Of a stretch of DNA of 54,728 bases, positions 41,993-51,017 are shown piece after piece. The notes beneath the pieces are model-generated. The model worked only from the letters and a program-made list of their open reading frames with translations, had not been told where the DNA came from and made no database searches. Both the position numbers and the translations under genes were made by a program. The first letter of the stretch is position 1. Every line of letters begins with the position of its first letter. This DNA comes from Prorocentrum cordatum (lineage: Eukaryota > Sar > Dinophyceae > Prorocentrales > Prorocentraceae): assembly GCA_963575745.1 (NCBI GenBank), contig CAUYUJ010006287.1, positions 1 to 54,728 on the forward strand, in the 5' to 3' direction.

Positions 41993-43285
41993 TCAGGCAA
42001 CTCCCCCTCGCCGCCAAGCGCGCCAGGCGCCGCCTTCGCGGGCAGCGCGCCGAACCAGGCCAGGATGTCGATCCGCAGCTCGCTGGTGTTGTCCAGCTGG
42101 CGCAGGTGCCTGATGGCCTTTCTCTTCCCTCTGCGCCCTCCACGGTGATGCCCGCGCTCCCAGAGGCTGAGCTGGTCGCGCCCGCCCTCGCCCAGGGCCC
42201 CTTAGGGGGGCGCCCGCTGCACTCGGCGTCCAGCTTGGGCCCTCTGCCTCCGTCGATGTCCGCGTAGGCTCCGTGGTGCCCTCGTCCGCGCCGTCTGACA
42301 TCGCATAGCGTAAGCAGTGTCCCAGCACGATGAAGGGGCCCTGCTCCGAGGCCGAGGGCCGTCGCCGCCCATGCCGTGGAATGTTCCCGCTTGGGCGCAG
42401 CCCCTGCGGCTGCCGCCTCGGCGGGGGGCCGCTGGGGTCGCCCTCGAAGGTCGCGACGGGCCGCCTCCTCTCCTGCCCCCCGGGCAGGCCCTGCGCGTCG
42501 CGGAGTCTGCCCTGCTGCATCGAGATGGACACCTGCGCGATCCAACGCGCCAGCTCCGCGACGACCAGCGCGAAGGCCTTGAAATGCACCGGCACCTCCT
42601 GCGGCACTGCATGGAGCAACGAGCCGAGCTTGGCGTGGATGTCCGCGGACCTGTTGCCACGCCACTCCAGCTCCGAGGCGCGGCCCTCCTGCATCTGTGC
42701 CCATGTCAGGTGGGCTGGCACCTTGCGGACGTCGTAGTCCTCAGGCCCGAAGACTGCGAAGAACCTGCAACAGAGGTGCGCGCCAGGTCGGCCAATGCCA
42801 GTGGCGCACTGGCGCCCGCGCCTCGGGCAGGAGACCGCGGAGGCGCAGTCCACGTGCAGGACGTGGCGTCCTGACCCCGCAACCAAGGTCAGCACCCAGC
42901 ACGCGAAATCCTCGGCGTTCTTGGCCGTCTGTTGCCGGCAAAGATCGGCCCGCACAGTGCCGAAGCAGGCGGCCTCCAGGATGACATGCTCACTGACCTG
43001 GCAGATGGCCCAGCCTGCGCGTCGGGTCGCTGCACGCGCCAGCTCCACCGCCGACCCGTCCAAGAACAGCCGCCTGCGAAGGAAACCATCAACTGGCTTG
43101 CGGTACCAGCGGACCACCATGTCACTGCCCAGGCCAGGGAGGCGAAGCATGGGTGCTGGCAGCCAGCAGCGAGCAAAGTCCTCCGCTGCCGCCTCCCCTG
43201 GCTGCCGCACGCGCTGCGCACACCGCCTCAAACGCCCAGAGCAGCAGTCTTCCCTGGCGGCCTCCAGCGCCGCGTCGCAGGGCAC
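41993..43285 (-). CDS. RNase H-like domain of a retroelement, 430-codon frame (likely decayed element)
   Basis: The N-terminal 225 residues look like a retroelement RNase H. RRLFLDGSAVELA supplies the first catalytic Asp (residue 76). VRADLCRQQTAKNAEDFACW stands where the conserved Glu is usually found, with Asp114 instead. HVLHVDCASAV supplies Asp146. VRKVPAHLTWAQMQEGRASE and EWRGNRSADIHAKLG give the His loop and final Asp215. After about residue 280 the frame is low-complexity (PPRRQPQG, TRTSTEAEGP) and may not be genuine. The preceding zinc-like region (43228-43661) is out of frame, so the element is broken. It may derive from the same class as the APE/RT relic at 33-36 kb. Confidence 0.65.
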   Translation of the reverse strand: MPCDAALEAAREDCCSGRLRRCAQRVRQPGEAAAEDFARCWLPAPMLRLPGLGSDMVVRWYRKPVDGFLRRRLFLDGSAVELARAATRRAGWAICQVSEHVILEAACFGTVRADLCRQQTAKNAEDFACWVLTLVAGSGRHVLHVDCASAVSCPRRGRQCATGIGRPGAHLCCRFFAVFGPEDYDVRKVPAHLTWAQMQEGRASELEWRGNRSADIHAKLGSLLHAVPQEVPVHFKAFALVVAELARWIAQVSISMQQGRLRDAQGLPGGQERRRPVATFEGDPSGPPPRRQPQGLRPSGNIPRHGRRRPSASEQGPFIVLGHCLRYAMSDGADEGTTEPTRTSTEAEGPSWTPSAAGAPLRGPGRGRARPAQPLGARASPWRAQREEKGHQAPAPAGQHQRAADRHPGLVRRAAREGGAWRAWRRGGVA

Positions 43286-43661
43286 TCGAACAAGCCGTTG
43301 AAGAGCGTGCCATTGCCCGCGCCGCAGAGGACGCAGCTCCCGTGGTGGCGCTCCTTGGCCGCCAGGAGGCGCTGCCGCGGCCAGTGAGCGTTCGTGAAGA
43401 CGGGCATGAAAACCGCCTTCTCCCTGGAGCCCAGGGAACCGCGGGGCCCGATCAACTCCTCAATGGTTTCCCAGAAAAGCGGGTGGAGATGTCGCCGCCC
43501 TTGGCAAGGCGAGCCAGCTCCCGCCTGTCTGACGCTCGTCGAACGCCTCTCTCCGCCTCGACCATGAGGTCCTTGGGACCACAGGGGCCCAGGCCCAGAG
43601 CGTCCCCGAGGTCTGTGACTAGGTCGGTCTCTGCCATGCTGCTGTGGTTTGCCCTGCTCAC
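43228..43661 (-). pseudogene. retroelement fragment upstream of RNase H: zinc-finger-like CxxC...C region
   Basis: Two minus-strand frames complement each other. The first reads TDLVTDLGDALGLGPCGPKD and ASDRRELARLAKGGDISTRF (43661 to 43452). The second continues LGSREKAVFMPVFTNAHWPR and RLLAAKERHHGSCVLCGAGN, then GTLFNGLFECPATRRWR. The CVLCGA-x-GT...C arrangement is like the cysteine motif often found between RT and RNase H in LINE elements. One frameshift separates the parts and another precedes the RNase H frame. Confidence 0.55.
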
Positions 43662-43735
43662 ATGGTCTGCCGCGTTGTTGATCTGGTCTGCCGTGCCGGT
43701 CTGCCGTGCTCCTGTGGTCTGCCGTGCTGAACAGT
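43636..43735. repeat. minisatellite 'GTCTGCCGTGCT', array 2
   Basis: These are degenerate copies of the 40570-40990 motif (GGTCTGCCGTGCTCCTGTGG at 43697-). They lie at the 5' side of the RNase H-containing relic, so the relic is bracketed by the same minisatellite. Confidence 0.75.
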
Positions 43736-44270
43736 CCTACAGTAGGGGCCCGACCACAAGAAACCTCCCACAGGAAACCCAACCCTGACACCCCAGGACG
43801 TCCATGGATGTTTGGTGTGGGAACGTCGCGCTTCCCATCGCAAGACCCTCGAAACCCAAGAAACCAAGGGCACCCTGGAGGCAAGCAGGGTGTTTCTTGG
43901 CATGGGCCCCCACTGTAGGGAAGGCCCGCTGGGGGCCACGCGGGGGAGGGGGCATCCGAAAGGCTCAGCGAACGGGCCCGCAATCGACTGCACACTCGGC
44001 CGCCGCAACCCAAGAAATCGGAATTCAAGTCGGCATACACAGGCAACTGCAAGACACGAGGACTTCGACGACTACCACCCTCGACTCGCACGTGTAAGGT
44101 CGCATACAAGGATTGCAAAATGCTTCAGAACAGCGCATGCGGTAGATGACGAGCCAACTGTTACATGTTGAACCTTACTCGTGCGATGTTTGAGCCTGCA
44201 GGCAAGCAGGTGCCTAGAAAATTATGTCCCCCATCCACTTCCTCATGCTGCAAATGATGTTGACGGCGAC
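43736..44270. other. unique sequence, no gene recognised
   Basis: Short frames run on both strands. There is a near-palindromic GGGCCCCCACTGTAGGGAAG (43905-43924) opposite AACAGTCCTACAGTAGGGGC (43731-43750). Nothing I can assign. Confidence 0.35.
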
Positions 44271-44273
44271 GAC

Positions 44274-44302
44274 TGCGATGATGATGATGATGATGATGAT
44301 GC

Positions 44303-44343
<41 letters not shown>

Positions 44344-44440
44344 GTGGTGATTATGATTATTATTATGATTATGATTGTGGTGACGGTGATGGTGAGCACG
44401 ACGGTGACGATGGTGGCGATGATGGTGATGAGTGAATGTG
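44274..44440. repeat. (GAT)n microsatellite
   Basis: GAT runs at 44276-44342 continue as GGTGAT and GATTAT mixtures to about 44440. Confidence 0.9.
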
Positions 44441-44615
44441 ATGGCGGTGATGTTGTTAGCTCCCAATTCCTTCCTTCTTTTTGTTCCCAACCCTCCCTTG
44501 GTTGGTTTCTCGTTTCGAATAAAGCAGTGGGGTCGCCAGCACCCTCCTCCCCCCCCTGCTGGGGGAGCCAGCTCTGTCCCCCTCTCGCCTGCCTGCTGGG
44601 GGGGGCCAACAAAGC

Positions 44616-44900
44616 GGGGTCCCACGCAGACCCAAACGGTACCTCGCCATCCCTGGGAGGCTGTGATATTTGAAACTGTCGCCACTTTCGAGGGCTGCCG
44701 GAAGGGCCAGCACAGCGGGACCCCACGCGCACCCAAACGGAACCTCGCCATCCATGGGAAGCTGCGAAGTGTGAAGCCGTCGCCACTTTCGAGGGCCGCG
44801 TGGCGGGGCCAGCGCAGTGGGGTCCCACGCAGACCCAATCGGTACCTCGGCATCCCAGGGGGGCTGCGAAGTGTGAGACGGTCGCCACGATGCGCGGCCA
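44616..44900. repeat. 101-102 bp tandem repeat, three copies
   Basis: Copies start at 44616, 44717 and 44819 with GGG(G/A)(T/C)CCCACGC(A/G)(G/C)ACCCAA. They continue through CCTCGCCATCC and GTCGCCACTTTCGAGGGC. On the minus strand the unit reads FTLRSFPWMARFRLGARGVP in one frame, but the 101/102 spacing shifts that frame between copies. A degraded fourth start is visible at about 44525. Confidence 0.8.
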
Positions 44901-45074
44901 TCTTCGCACCCCTGCAGGTGACCAAGCCCGTCCACGGCCTCAGCAAGACCGAAAACCTTCCGAACCGACAGCGGATATGAGACGAACCGCAAGCGAATCG
45001 AATTGCTGGAAGCGGCCGAGAAGGACACAACCACGCGGCAGCGACGCAGCAGCACATCGAACCGCACCGACCGA

Positions 45075-45341
45075 CGGTGGGACGACGAAATGTTGCAAGT
45101 TGCTCCTGGCCGCGCACGGCCGCGCCGACATTGCGACGCCACCTCGACAAAACGCCCCCGCCCCCTAAATTTCAATGTTGGCATCGGGCGAGAACCCCAA
45201 GTCCGGGAGGACAGAAAAATGCAAGTCAACATTGAAATACGGGGGAAGGGGAGCTCCTCGGATATCGATGGAATATGATCAAAATTGTCATCTTGTTTCT
45301 CGGAACGATCATATAACTTGCGATAGTTTGTCCGCCCACTG
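45075..45341. mobile_element. TIR element, family M3 copy 1, 267 bp
   Basis: The left end CGGTGGGACGACGAAATGTT and the reverse complement of the right end CAGTGGGCGGACAAACTATC share about 20 of their first 27 bases; both continue (G/C)CAAGTT. A second copy of exactly the same length lies at 47229-47495, differing at only about five positions. Sequence outside the ends is unrelated between copies, which fixes the boundaries. No target-site duplication was evident and no protein is encoded, so it looks like a non-autonomous DNA element. Confidence 0.8.
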
Positions 45342-45729
45342 CGTTTGTCATCCCCCTGCAGGGTGAAGGCTGACGCGGAGGGGGGGGGACTCGGAGAACT
45401 GGGGGAAGGATGATGGCGAGGATGATCAAGGGTACAGGGTCGACGTTCGGTCGAAGGTCGACTGCCGAGCTTCGAACAGGGTGCGAGCCGGAGCCGGGCC
45501 GAGCCGCCACTGGACCGAAGGGTTCACGCCTCGCTGATGTCTGAGCTGGACCCAGCTGGTTCGAGTTGGGCTGACCTGGGCGCACCTGCGCTGGGCTGAC
45601 CTGGAAATATATTGAGCTCGGGTGGATTGGGCCGCGCAGACCTGAGCTGGGCTGCGCTGGGCTGCCTCCGCTGCGCAAGCAAAACAGAACAATATATTGG
45701 GCTTCGCCTTCGCCCGGCGAGCAGCGCCG

Positions 45730-46400
45730 AGCCCGCGTCGCGCCTGGCCCGCGCCAGGCCGATCGTGGGCCGCGACGAGGACATGCGCGGCCCTCGCTGT
45801 GATCGCATCGCCAGGCGCACCCTTGGCTGCGCTGGGCACTGCCCAAGCTCGGTGCCGAACGTCGCCCGGTGCTGGCACGCGGCCGCGCAGCGGGGCAGGG
45901 CGCGCCGGGCGACGACGGGGTGGCGGGGCGCGCGCGGCGCCTGTATCTGGCCTATTTGAATACTCCCAGTACATTGGAATACTATTTGAATACCTATTTG
46001 AATACTTATTTGAATACCTATTTGAAAACTTCAGTTATATGGGGGGAACCGATTTGAAACTTGAAAGTAGATAGAAAGAAAATACATTCTTTTGAAACTC
46101 TACTATTCGCGCGTAGCAAATGCAAATCCACATATAACTGCAGTTTTCATATTGGTATTCAAATAGGTATTCAAATAGGTATTCAAATAGCACTGGAGTT
46201 TTCAAATGAGGCAAATGCAAGCGCGGCGGGCGCGGGGCCGCCCTGTCGCCGCCCGCTGCTCTGAGCAGGCCACGCGCCAGCATCGCCCAGGCAGAGCCTA
46301 CCGCGCCGAGCCCGCGCATGTCCGCCGCGCGGCCCAGGGGCGGCCGCTCGCGCTCCAGGCGCAGCCCGAGCGCGGCCCTGGCGCCGGCCAGGAAATAGCT
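45730..46400. repeat. imperfect inverted repeat with a TATTTGAATACC stem (inner arms 45952-46041 / 46131-46208)
   Basis: The inner left arm carries TATTTGAATACC-type units (45953-46026) ending in CTTCAGTTATAT. The right arm is its reverse complement, GGTATTCAAATA units following ATATAACTGCAG. The loop is 89 nt. The similarity continues outward, weaker, into GC-rich sequence: GGACATGCGCGG at 45779-45790 matches CCGCGCATGTCC at about 46311-46322, and GTGCTGGCACGCGGCC at about 45870 matches GGCCACGCGCCAGCATC at about 46268-46284. Frames through it read L-F-E-Y repeats on both strands. This may be a foldback element or a local inverted duplication. Confidence 0.75.
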
Positions 46401-47170
46401 GACAGGAGGTCAACGTCACTCCGCACCAACTCATGCCCGTCGGGCGCCCACCGCGGATGAGCCGACAGGCCTCGGCTGAGCACGCCAGCGCTTAGATGGG
46501 CAAAAGGGCCCTGCGACAGGATGTTTACTCCGGGAAGGCCATTGCGAGCGCGCGTCAAAATCGGCTGCCAGTCGGGAAAAATACAACTCAAGAAATTACA
46601 CTCAAACGGCTGGTGGGCGGCTGGCCCGAAGTCCCAGCGCCCCACCGCGGCGACTGGGCATGAACTTCGCATGTTCCCCGTGTCCTCGGCGGCGGGCCGC
46701 CAGCGGAAGGCCGCGTGTTCGCGGCGTCGGCAGCCGCACGGGGCGCGCAGGGCATCGCTCCTCGAAGTCCTTCCCCTGTACGCGCTGGAGGGCCTTGCAG
46801 CGCCGGCCCATGGACTTCGCCAAAGGAGTCAGGAGTCAGGATGGCCTCGGGCACGCGCTGGAGATCCCGCCTGAGGCGCGCCGCGAAATGGGCCCTGGCT
46901 TTCCTCTTACCAGGCGAGCACGAGGGCCTCCTGCTGCTTGCGGAGGCGGCGGTTGACGCAACCCCAGAAGCCGCAACTAAACGGGCTGATGTCTGGCGAG
47001 CGCCTCGGAAAAAGGCAGCGCCTCGATGGAATTGTCGAACTTGGTCTGCGCTGCGCTCCTGCGCCCCGAAGGAGACGCTGCCCCCCAAAACCGGGGAGCG
47101 CTTCTTGCTGGAGTACGCCCGGCGCAGCGCTGGCGACAAGGACTTCGAGTGCTGGGAACTGGGGCTGACG
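46298..47170 (-). pseudogene. possible decayed coding region, unknown
   Basis: Minus-strand segments with mixed composition are MTRSARHLAIMHLVSPSSQH and KARAHFAARLRRDLQRVPEA with ILTPDSFGEVHG (about 47170-46800), then in another frame DWQPILTRARNGLPGVNILS and GPFAHLSAGVLSRGLSAHPR (about 46600-46440). No family was recognised. The position between inverted-repeat and TIR elements suggests a mobile-element remnant, but open frames are frequent in this GC-rich DNA. Confidence 0.2.
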
Positions 47171-47228
47171 AGGTGCATGATTGCTAGATGCCGTGCACTT
47201 CGAGTCATAGAAAAGTCTGTGCTTCCAT

Positions 47229-47495
47229 CGGTGGGACGACGAAATGTTGCAAGTTGCTCCTGGCCGCGCACGGCCGCGCCGACATTGCGACGCCACCTCG
47301 ACAAAACGCCCCCGCCCCCTAAATTTCAATGTTGGCATCGGGCGAGAACCCCAAGTCCAGGAGGACAGAATAATGCAAGTCAACATTGAAATACGGGGGA
47401 AGGGGAGCTCCTCGGATATCGATGGAATATGATCAAAATTGTCATCTTGTTTCTCGGAACGATCATATAACTTGCGATATTTTGTCCGCCCACTG
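47229..47495. mobile_element. TIR element, family M3 copy 2, 267 bp
   Basis: This is a near-identical, same-orientation copy of 45075-45341, from CGGTGGGACGACGAAATGTT to GTCCGCCCACTG. Differences seen are few (e.g. CCAGGAGGACAGAATAATG versus CCGGGAGGACAGAAAAATG, and ATATTTTG versus ATAGTTTG). The two copies bracket 1.9 kb containing the TATTTGAATACC stem-loop. Confidence 0.8.
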
Positions 47496-47499
47496 GAGC

Positions 47500-47585
47500 C
47501 TGTTGAGTATCGGGTGTTGTGTTGGAGAAGGAGGCTGTTGAGTAATGGGTGTTGTGTTGGAGACGGAGGGAGTTGAGTAGAAGGG
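47500..47585 (+). repeat. 35-bp tandem repeat, 2.3 copies
   Basis: CTGTTGAGTA(T/A)(C/T)GGGTGTTG followed by TGTTGGAGA(A/C)GGAGG occurs at about 47500 and 47535, with a partial third copy at about 47570. It adjoins the right end of the M3 element directly. Confidence 0.75.
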
Positions 47586-48490
47586 AGCCCAAAAAGTCTT
47601 CCAAAACAGAGCCTCAAAAGTGAGTCCGAAAATCGTAGGAATCATATGTAAAATCATATATAATCAGGACAAAGGGGGGTTCTTGGTGGGTGCACAGGGC
47701 TATATATATACATCTAGAGTTCTCAACAAACTCCTGTGTTCGTTGGATTCCGAGTGGTTCTTAAAAGCGGGCAAATGCAGACTTGATGCATGATGCTACA
47801 AGTGTTTGCGGAACATGATTGGGATACCGCCGTCTTACTTTTCGAGGGTGCAAGTATCTAGTGCCATAGTGCTGGAGAAGGAGGGCTCCAAACCTCTGTC
47901 CGCAATTCTGAAAGACCGCCGAGTGCAACTTTGTAGAAATATTGCCTTGCCGACTGACGTTTCACTGGTTGAACATCTGGTGTGCGATGCCATCGGCGGC
48001 CCTAGAAATTCGGCTCCTGAGCATCGAGGCCGAGGTCGTCCGAGACAGCAGCGGGCACAATGTCTGTATACTGTGGCACACGTACGAGGATATTTCGCGC
48101 AATCCTTTCATCTGCCCCCTCTCCGTTCCCCTTCCCAATCCCTCCTCCTGCCTCCCTCCCGTGACCTGCCCGGGTCCGCAGTCTAGCTGCCTTTCTTTGC
48201 TCTCACTTCTGGCTGCCACGCGTGCAGCCTTGCCAACGCGCCTGCTCGACGCAAGGCTCCCGTTCGTCAGTCCGTCAGTCAGCCAGCCAGCCCAGATGAT
48301 CGGAAGTGTGTTCCGCTCCGCGGGGTCTTCCTCGACGTCACCCCCCCCACAAGGCCAGGATCGGGCCCCAGGACCATCAAGCACGGATCCGGGTCGAGAA
48401 AAATCCGGGTCGAAAAACGATCCCCTGGGGGAGCGGTCGGGACTCCTGGGGCCGCGGGTGGAACATATCGTATCCGCGGACGTCAGGGTC
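47586..48490. other. unique sequence, no gene recognised
   Basis: A plus-strand frame of 368 codons begins at 47942 and runs through the 93-bp duplication. Its composition is uneven and it shows no family motif, so it is not called. A TATATATATA stretch lies at 47702-47711. Confidence 0.4.
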
Positions 48491-48493
48491 AGG

Positions 48494-48681
48494 CGTGGGG
48501 CGAGGGGGGGGGAGCTTTCCGAGAAGGCAGGGGGGGAGGCTGCTCGGAAGCCGCGCCTCATCCCGAGAAGTTGCGGGAGGCCTTCTGGACAGGGGTGGGG
48601 CGAGTGGGGGGGAGCTCTCAGGCAGGGGGGGGCTGCTCGGAAGCCGCGCCGCATCCTGAGAAGTTGCGGGAGGCCTTCTGG
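48494..48681 (+). repeat. 93-bp tandem duplication
   Basis: GGGGCGAG(G/T)GGGGGGGAGCT, then GGCTGCTCGGAAGCCGCGCC and GAGAAGTTGCGGGAGGCCTT, occurs twice (the second GGCTGCTCGG at 48631, 93 bp after the first at 48538). Confidence 0.8.
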
Positions 48682-50190
48682 AGGGCCCGAGTCCCTTCTG
48701 AGGGGCACCCTGCCTTGCTTGAAGGGGCCCAGGATAACACACATAAGCGCACACAAATCCCAGGATTCCCCATGTTTCCCACATGTTCTGGGTTTTCGTC
48801 CTCCCCCCCACCTGCCGTGGTTTCCCATATTTTCGGGGGAATCGACGATTAATGGTGTCTGTGTGTCTTCTCTCCTCCTCACCCATCATGACGGACTTGA
48901 CCATTCTGGTCCACGTCTATACCGTGTGGGTTGTGCCATGGCAAGCACAGAATTCCGAGACACTTTGTCCTGTGCGCGTGCTCGAGCTCTCAGGGCGCCA
49001 GCCGCCGTCAGCTCCTCCCCTTCAGCTTCGCGGCTGCGGTCTGAGTGAGCCCGCCGGCCTGCGCCTGTTGTAGTAGCTAGTTCGCCTTGTTCGCGTCCCG
49101 GACTTTGCTCTTGCCGCCTGACCATCGTCTCGTGGCCGCGACCAAAAAAGTTGTCTCTCCTCCTGATTGTGAGACGGCCATCCACCCCGCCCCCTCCACC
49201 CGTGCGCCTCGCCAGCAGCAGGGGCGGGCCTTCCGTTCGGTGCTGCCCGGCGGATCCGTCGCGGGACGCCTTAGCGGCTGGGCGGCCTGGCGAGGGTGCA
49301 CAGTCGGCCCTAGGCCAGAACAGTATCCTTCAAGAGCATGAGGCCCGAGAGTAGTATTCACATTGGTCAGGCGCGCGCCATACCTGATCTTTTACCCCTC
49401 CCACGCAAGTTCACGTAGTCGGGGAAGAGAGGAGAGAAGTATTCATGTCTGGTAGCTGACTCCGCCAACCAACCTCGTCTCGGGCTGGGGGTCCTCAGGT
49501 CCAGCGAAACCAACCTTCTCCAACGAACCCTTCTGGCAACCTCCGATCAGCGCGCCGCGCCGAAGATTAGTACGCCAGAGCCGGCAGCGCGACGTTTTCA
49601 GGCCGCAGCGAGGCAGAGGCAGTCCGCACGCGCGCTCAGGCGGGCCGGGAGACGGCAGGCGCAGATTGTCTGGCGGCAAGACATGGAGAACACGAGGGAG
49701 AGGGCGGCCGCGGGGCGGGGGGAGGGAGCAAGAGCGCTCACGCGGCGGAAGCCGCGGCGGCGCGACACGCTAAGCACACGTTCCCGACCGTAATGTCTGG
49801 TGGGGAAGAATTCCGTGGCCCCTCCCCACAGCCCCCGCCCACGCCTGCCCCCTCCCGCCACCAAAAGCGCGGTGACGGATACGCACGGCACCCCAGGTGG
49901 ATAGTACAGTCGGATTTGATTGGAGAGGACACGCGAGAGGACATAAGACCCTTCCGAGGGCCACGTTGCCACAGGAATGTAGGAGGCATGGGTCGCGAGA
50001 CGCAGGACACAAGGGTACACTTGATTTGGCAGGGTCGACCTATACTAATACGGGCCGACTGCCACGAAGCACGGCACAACAAGAGCAACGCCGAGAGCGA
50101 AAGTGGAGGAAGGAAGATCATGAGTGGGGCAAGACCCAGAACTCCGACGTCGTGTTTTTGTTCGCAACTCGGCCCCCAGAAGACTATACT
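48682..50190. other. unique sequence, no gene recognised
   Basis: Only short or compositionally biased frames are present on both strands, with no repeat array, RNA gene or family motif that I recognise. Base composition is more mixed than in the first 20 kb. Confidence 0.4.
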
Positions 50191-50193
50191 TCG

Positions 50194-50347
50194 GTCGGGC
50201 ATGTCCCCCTACAGGCAGATTTTGGGCGATAAATTTGACATAGTTCAAACATATTCAAAAATGGCAAGCAAATTAACGACAAATCGTCCCCCCACTATTT
50301 TTTCTGATTAGTTTGGCATATTCCTCCTGCAGAGGGACGTGCCCGAC
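50194..50347. mobile_element. TIR element, family M1 copy 2, 154 bp
   Basis: The left end GTCGGGCATGTCCCCCTACA and the reverse complement of the right end GTCGGGCACGTCCCTCTGCA match at about 21 of 26 bases. The AT-rich interior (50222-50310) is unlike the surroundings. The right flank TTGAGACTAGA resembles the right flank of copy 3 (TTAACACTAGA) and the half copy near 1.4 kb. The true end may therefore lie ~11 bp further out. Confidence 0.75.
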
Positions 50348-50586
50348 TTGAGACTAGACCCCTTCCCTGGAACCCGTCTTTCCATCCCGGAGTAGTCTTT
50401 GGACGGCCCCGACGCCCAGCGAGAGAGCCCTGGAAGCCGACAAGTGCCCCAGACCTCCCGTCGTGATTTCTCCTTCTCCGACGAGAACAGGAGGCCGGGA
50501 AGTGAGCACCGACACCAGCACAGGGGGCTGCCCCAAGCAGGGAAAGATGGCCCTGGATTTGAGCAGGGACCGACCGTCCCGGCATT
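50348..50586. other. spacer between two TIR elements
   Basis: Unique sequence; no gene or repeat recognised. Confidence 0.35.
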
Positions 50587-50763
50587 CCTATAGTCCTACC
50601 ACGAAATGTTCTTAGAACCCAAAAATGTTCTAAGAACAAGAACAATGTTCTTAGAACATAAACCCGATGTGATAAAACAAGACAGACTCCGCCAGAAATG
50701 TTCTAAGAACATTTCGTGGGAACCACAAAAGGTTCTCAGAACACTGTTTGGTAGGGCTACAGG
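50587..50763. mobile_element. TIR element with five GTTCTNAGAAC palindromes, family M4, 177 bp
   Basis: The left end CCTATAGTCCTACCACGAAA and the reverse-complemented right end CCTGTAGCCCTACCAAACAG continue as TGTTCT(T/G)AGAACC in both. About 26 of 33 bases match by eye. Inside, the 11-bp palindrome GTTCT-N-AGAAC occurs five times (about 50609, 50627, 50648, 50700 and 50731), so several nested hairpins are possible. No second copy and no clear target-site duplication was found. Confidence 0.75.
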
Positions 50764-51017
50764 CGAGCCAGGACGCTTCGCCACTGCCTGACTGGCTGGT
50801 GGCGTTGGTCACTCTTCGGCCACCTGAGAAGCCCGAACCTTACCACCATCGCCGAGATCGGCAGCATCTTCCCTCGCTGGGGGCACACCGCCGACATCGG
50901 TGTTGGCGTCAACCCTCCAGGTCTCCGAGAGCAGAGGTGGGGAGAGCGGAAGCCGACGTGGGGAAGCAGGAGGCTCCAGATGAGGCGACGAAGGTCCCAC
51001 AAGCGCGCGCGCGCGCG
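50764..51017. other. 3' flank of the glycosyltransferase gene
   Basis: This is unique sequence downstream of the minus-strand gene, with a (CG)n run at 51003-51018. No polyadenylation signal is recognised; dinoflagellate mRNAs generally lack AATAAA. Confidence 0.4.

Noticed and set aside
47942-49048. 368-codon plus-strand frame
   Set aside because: It runs through a 93-bp tandem duplication, has uneven composition and shows no motif.
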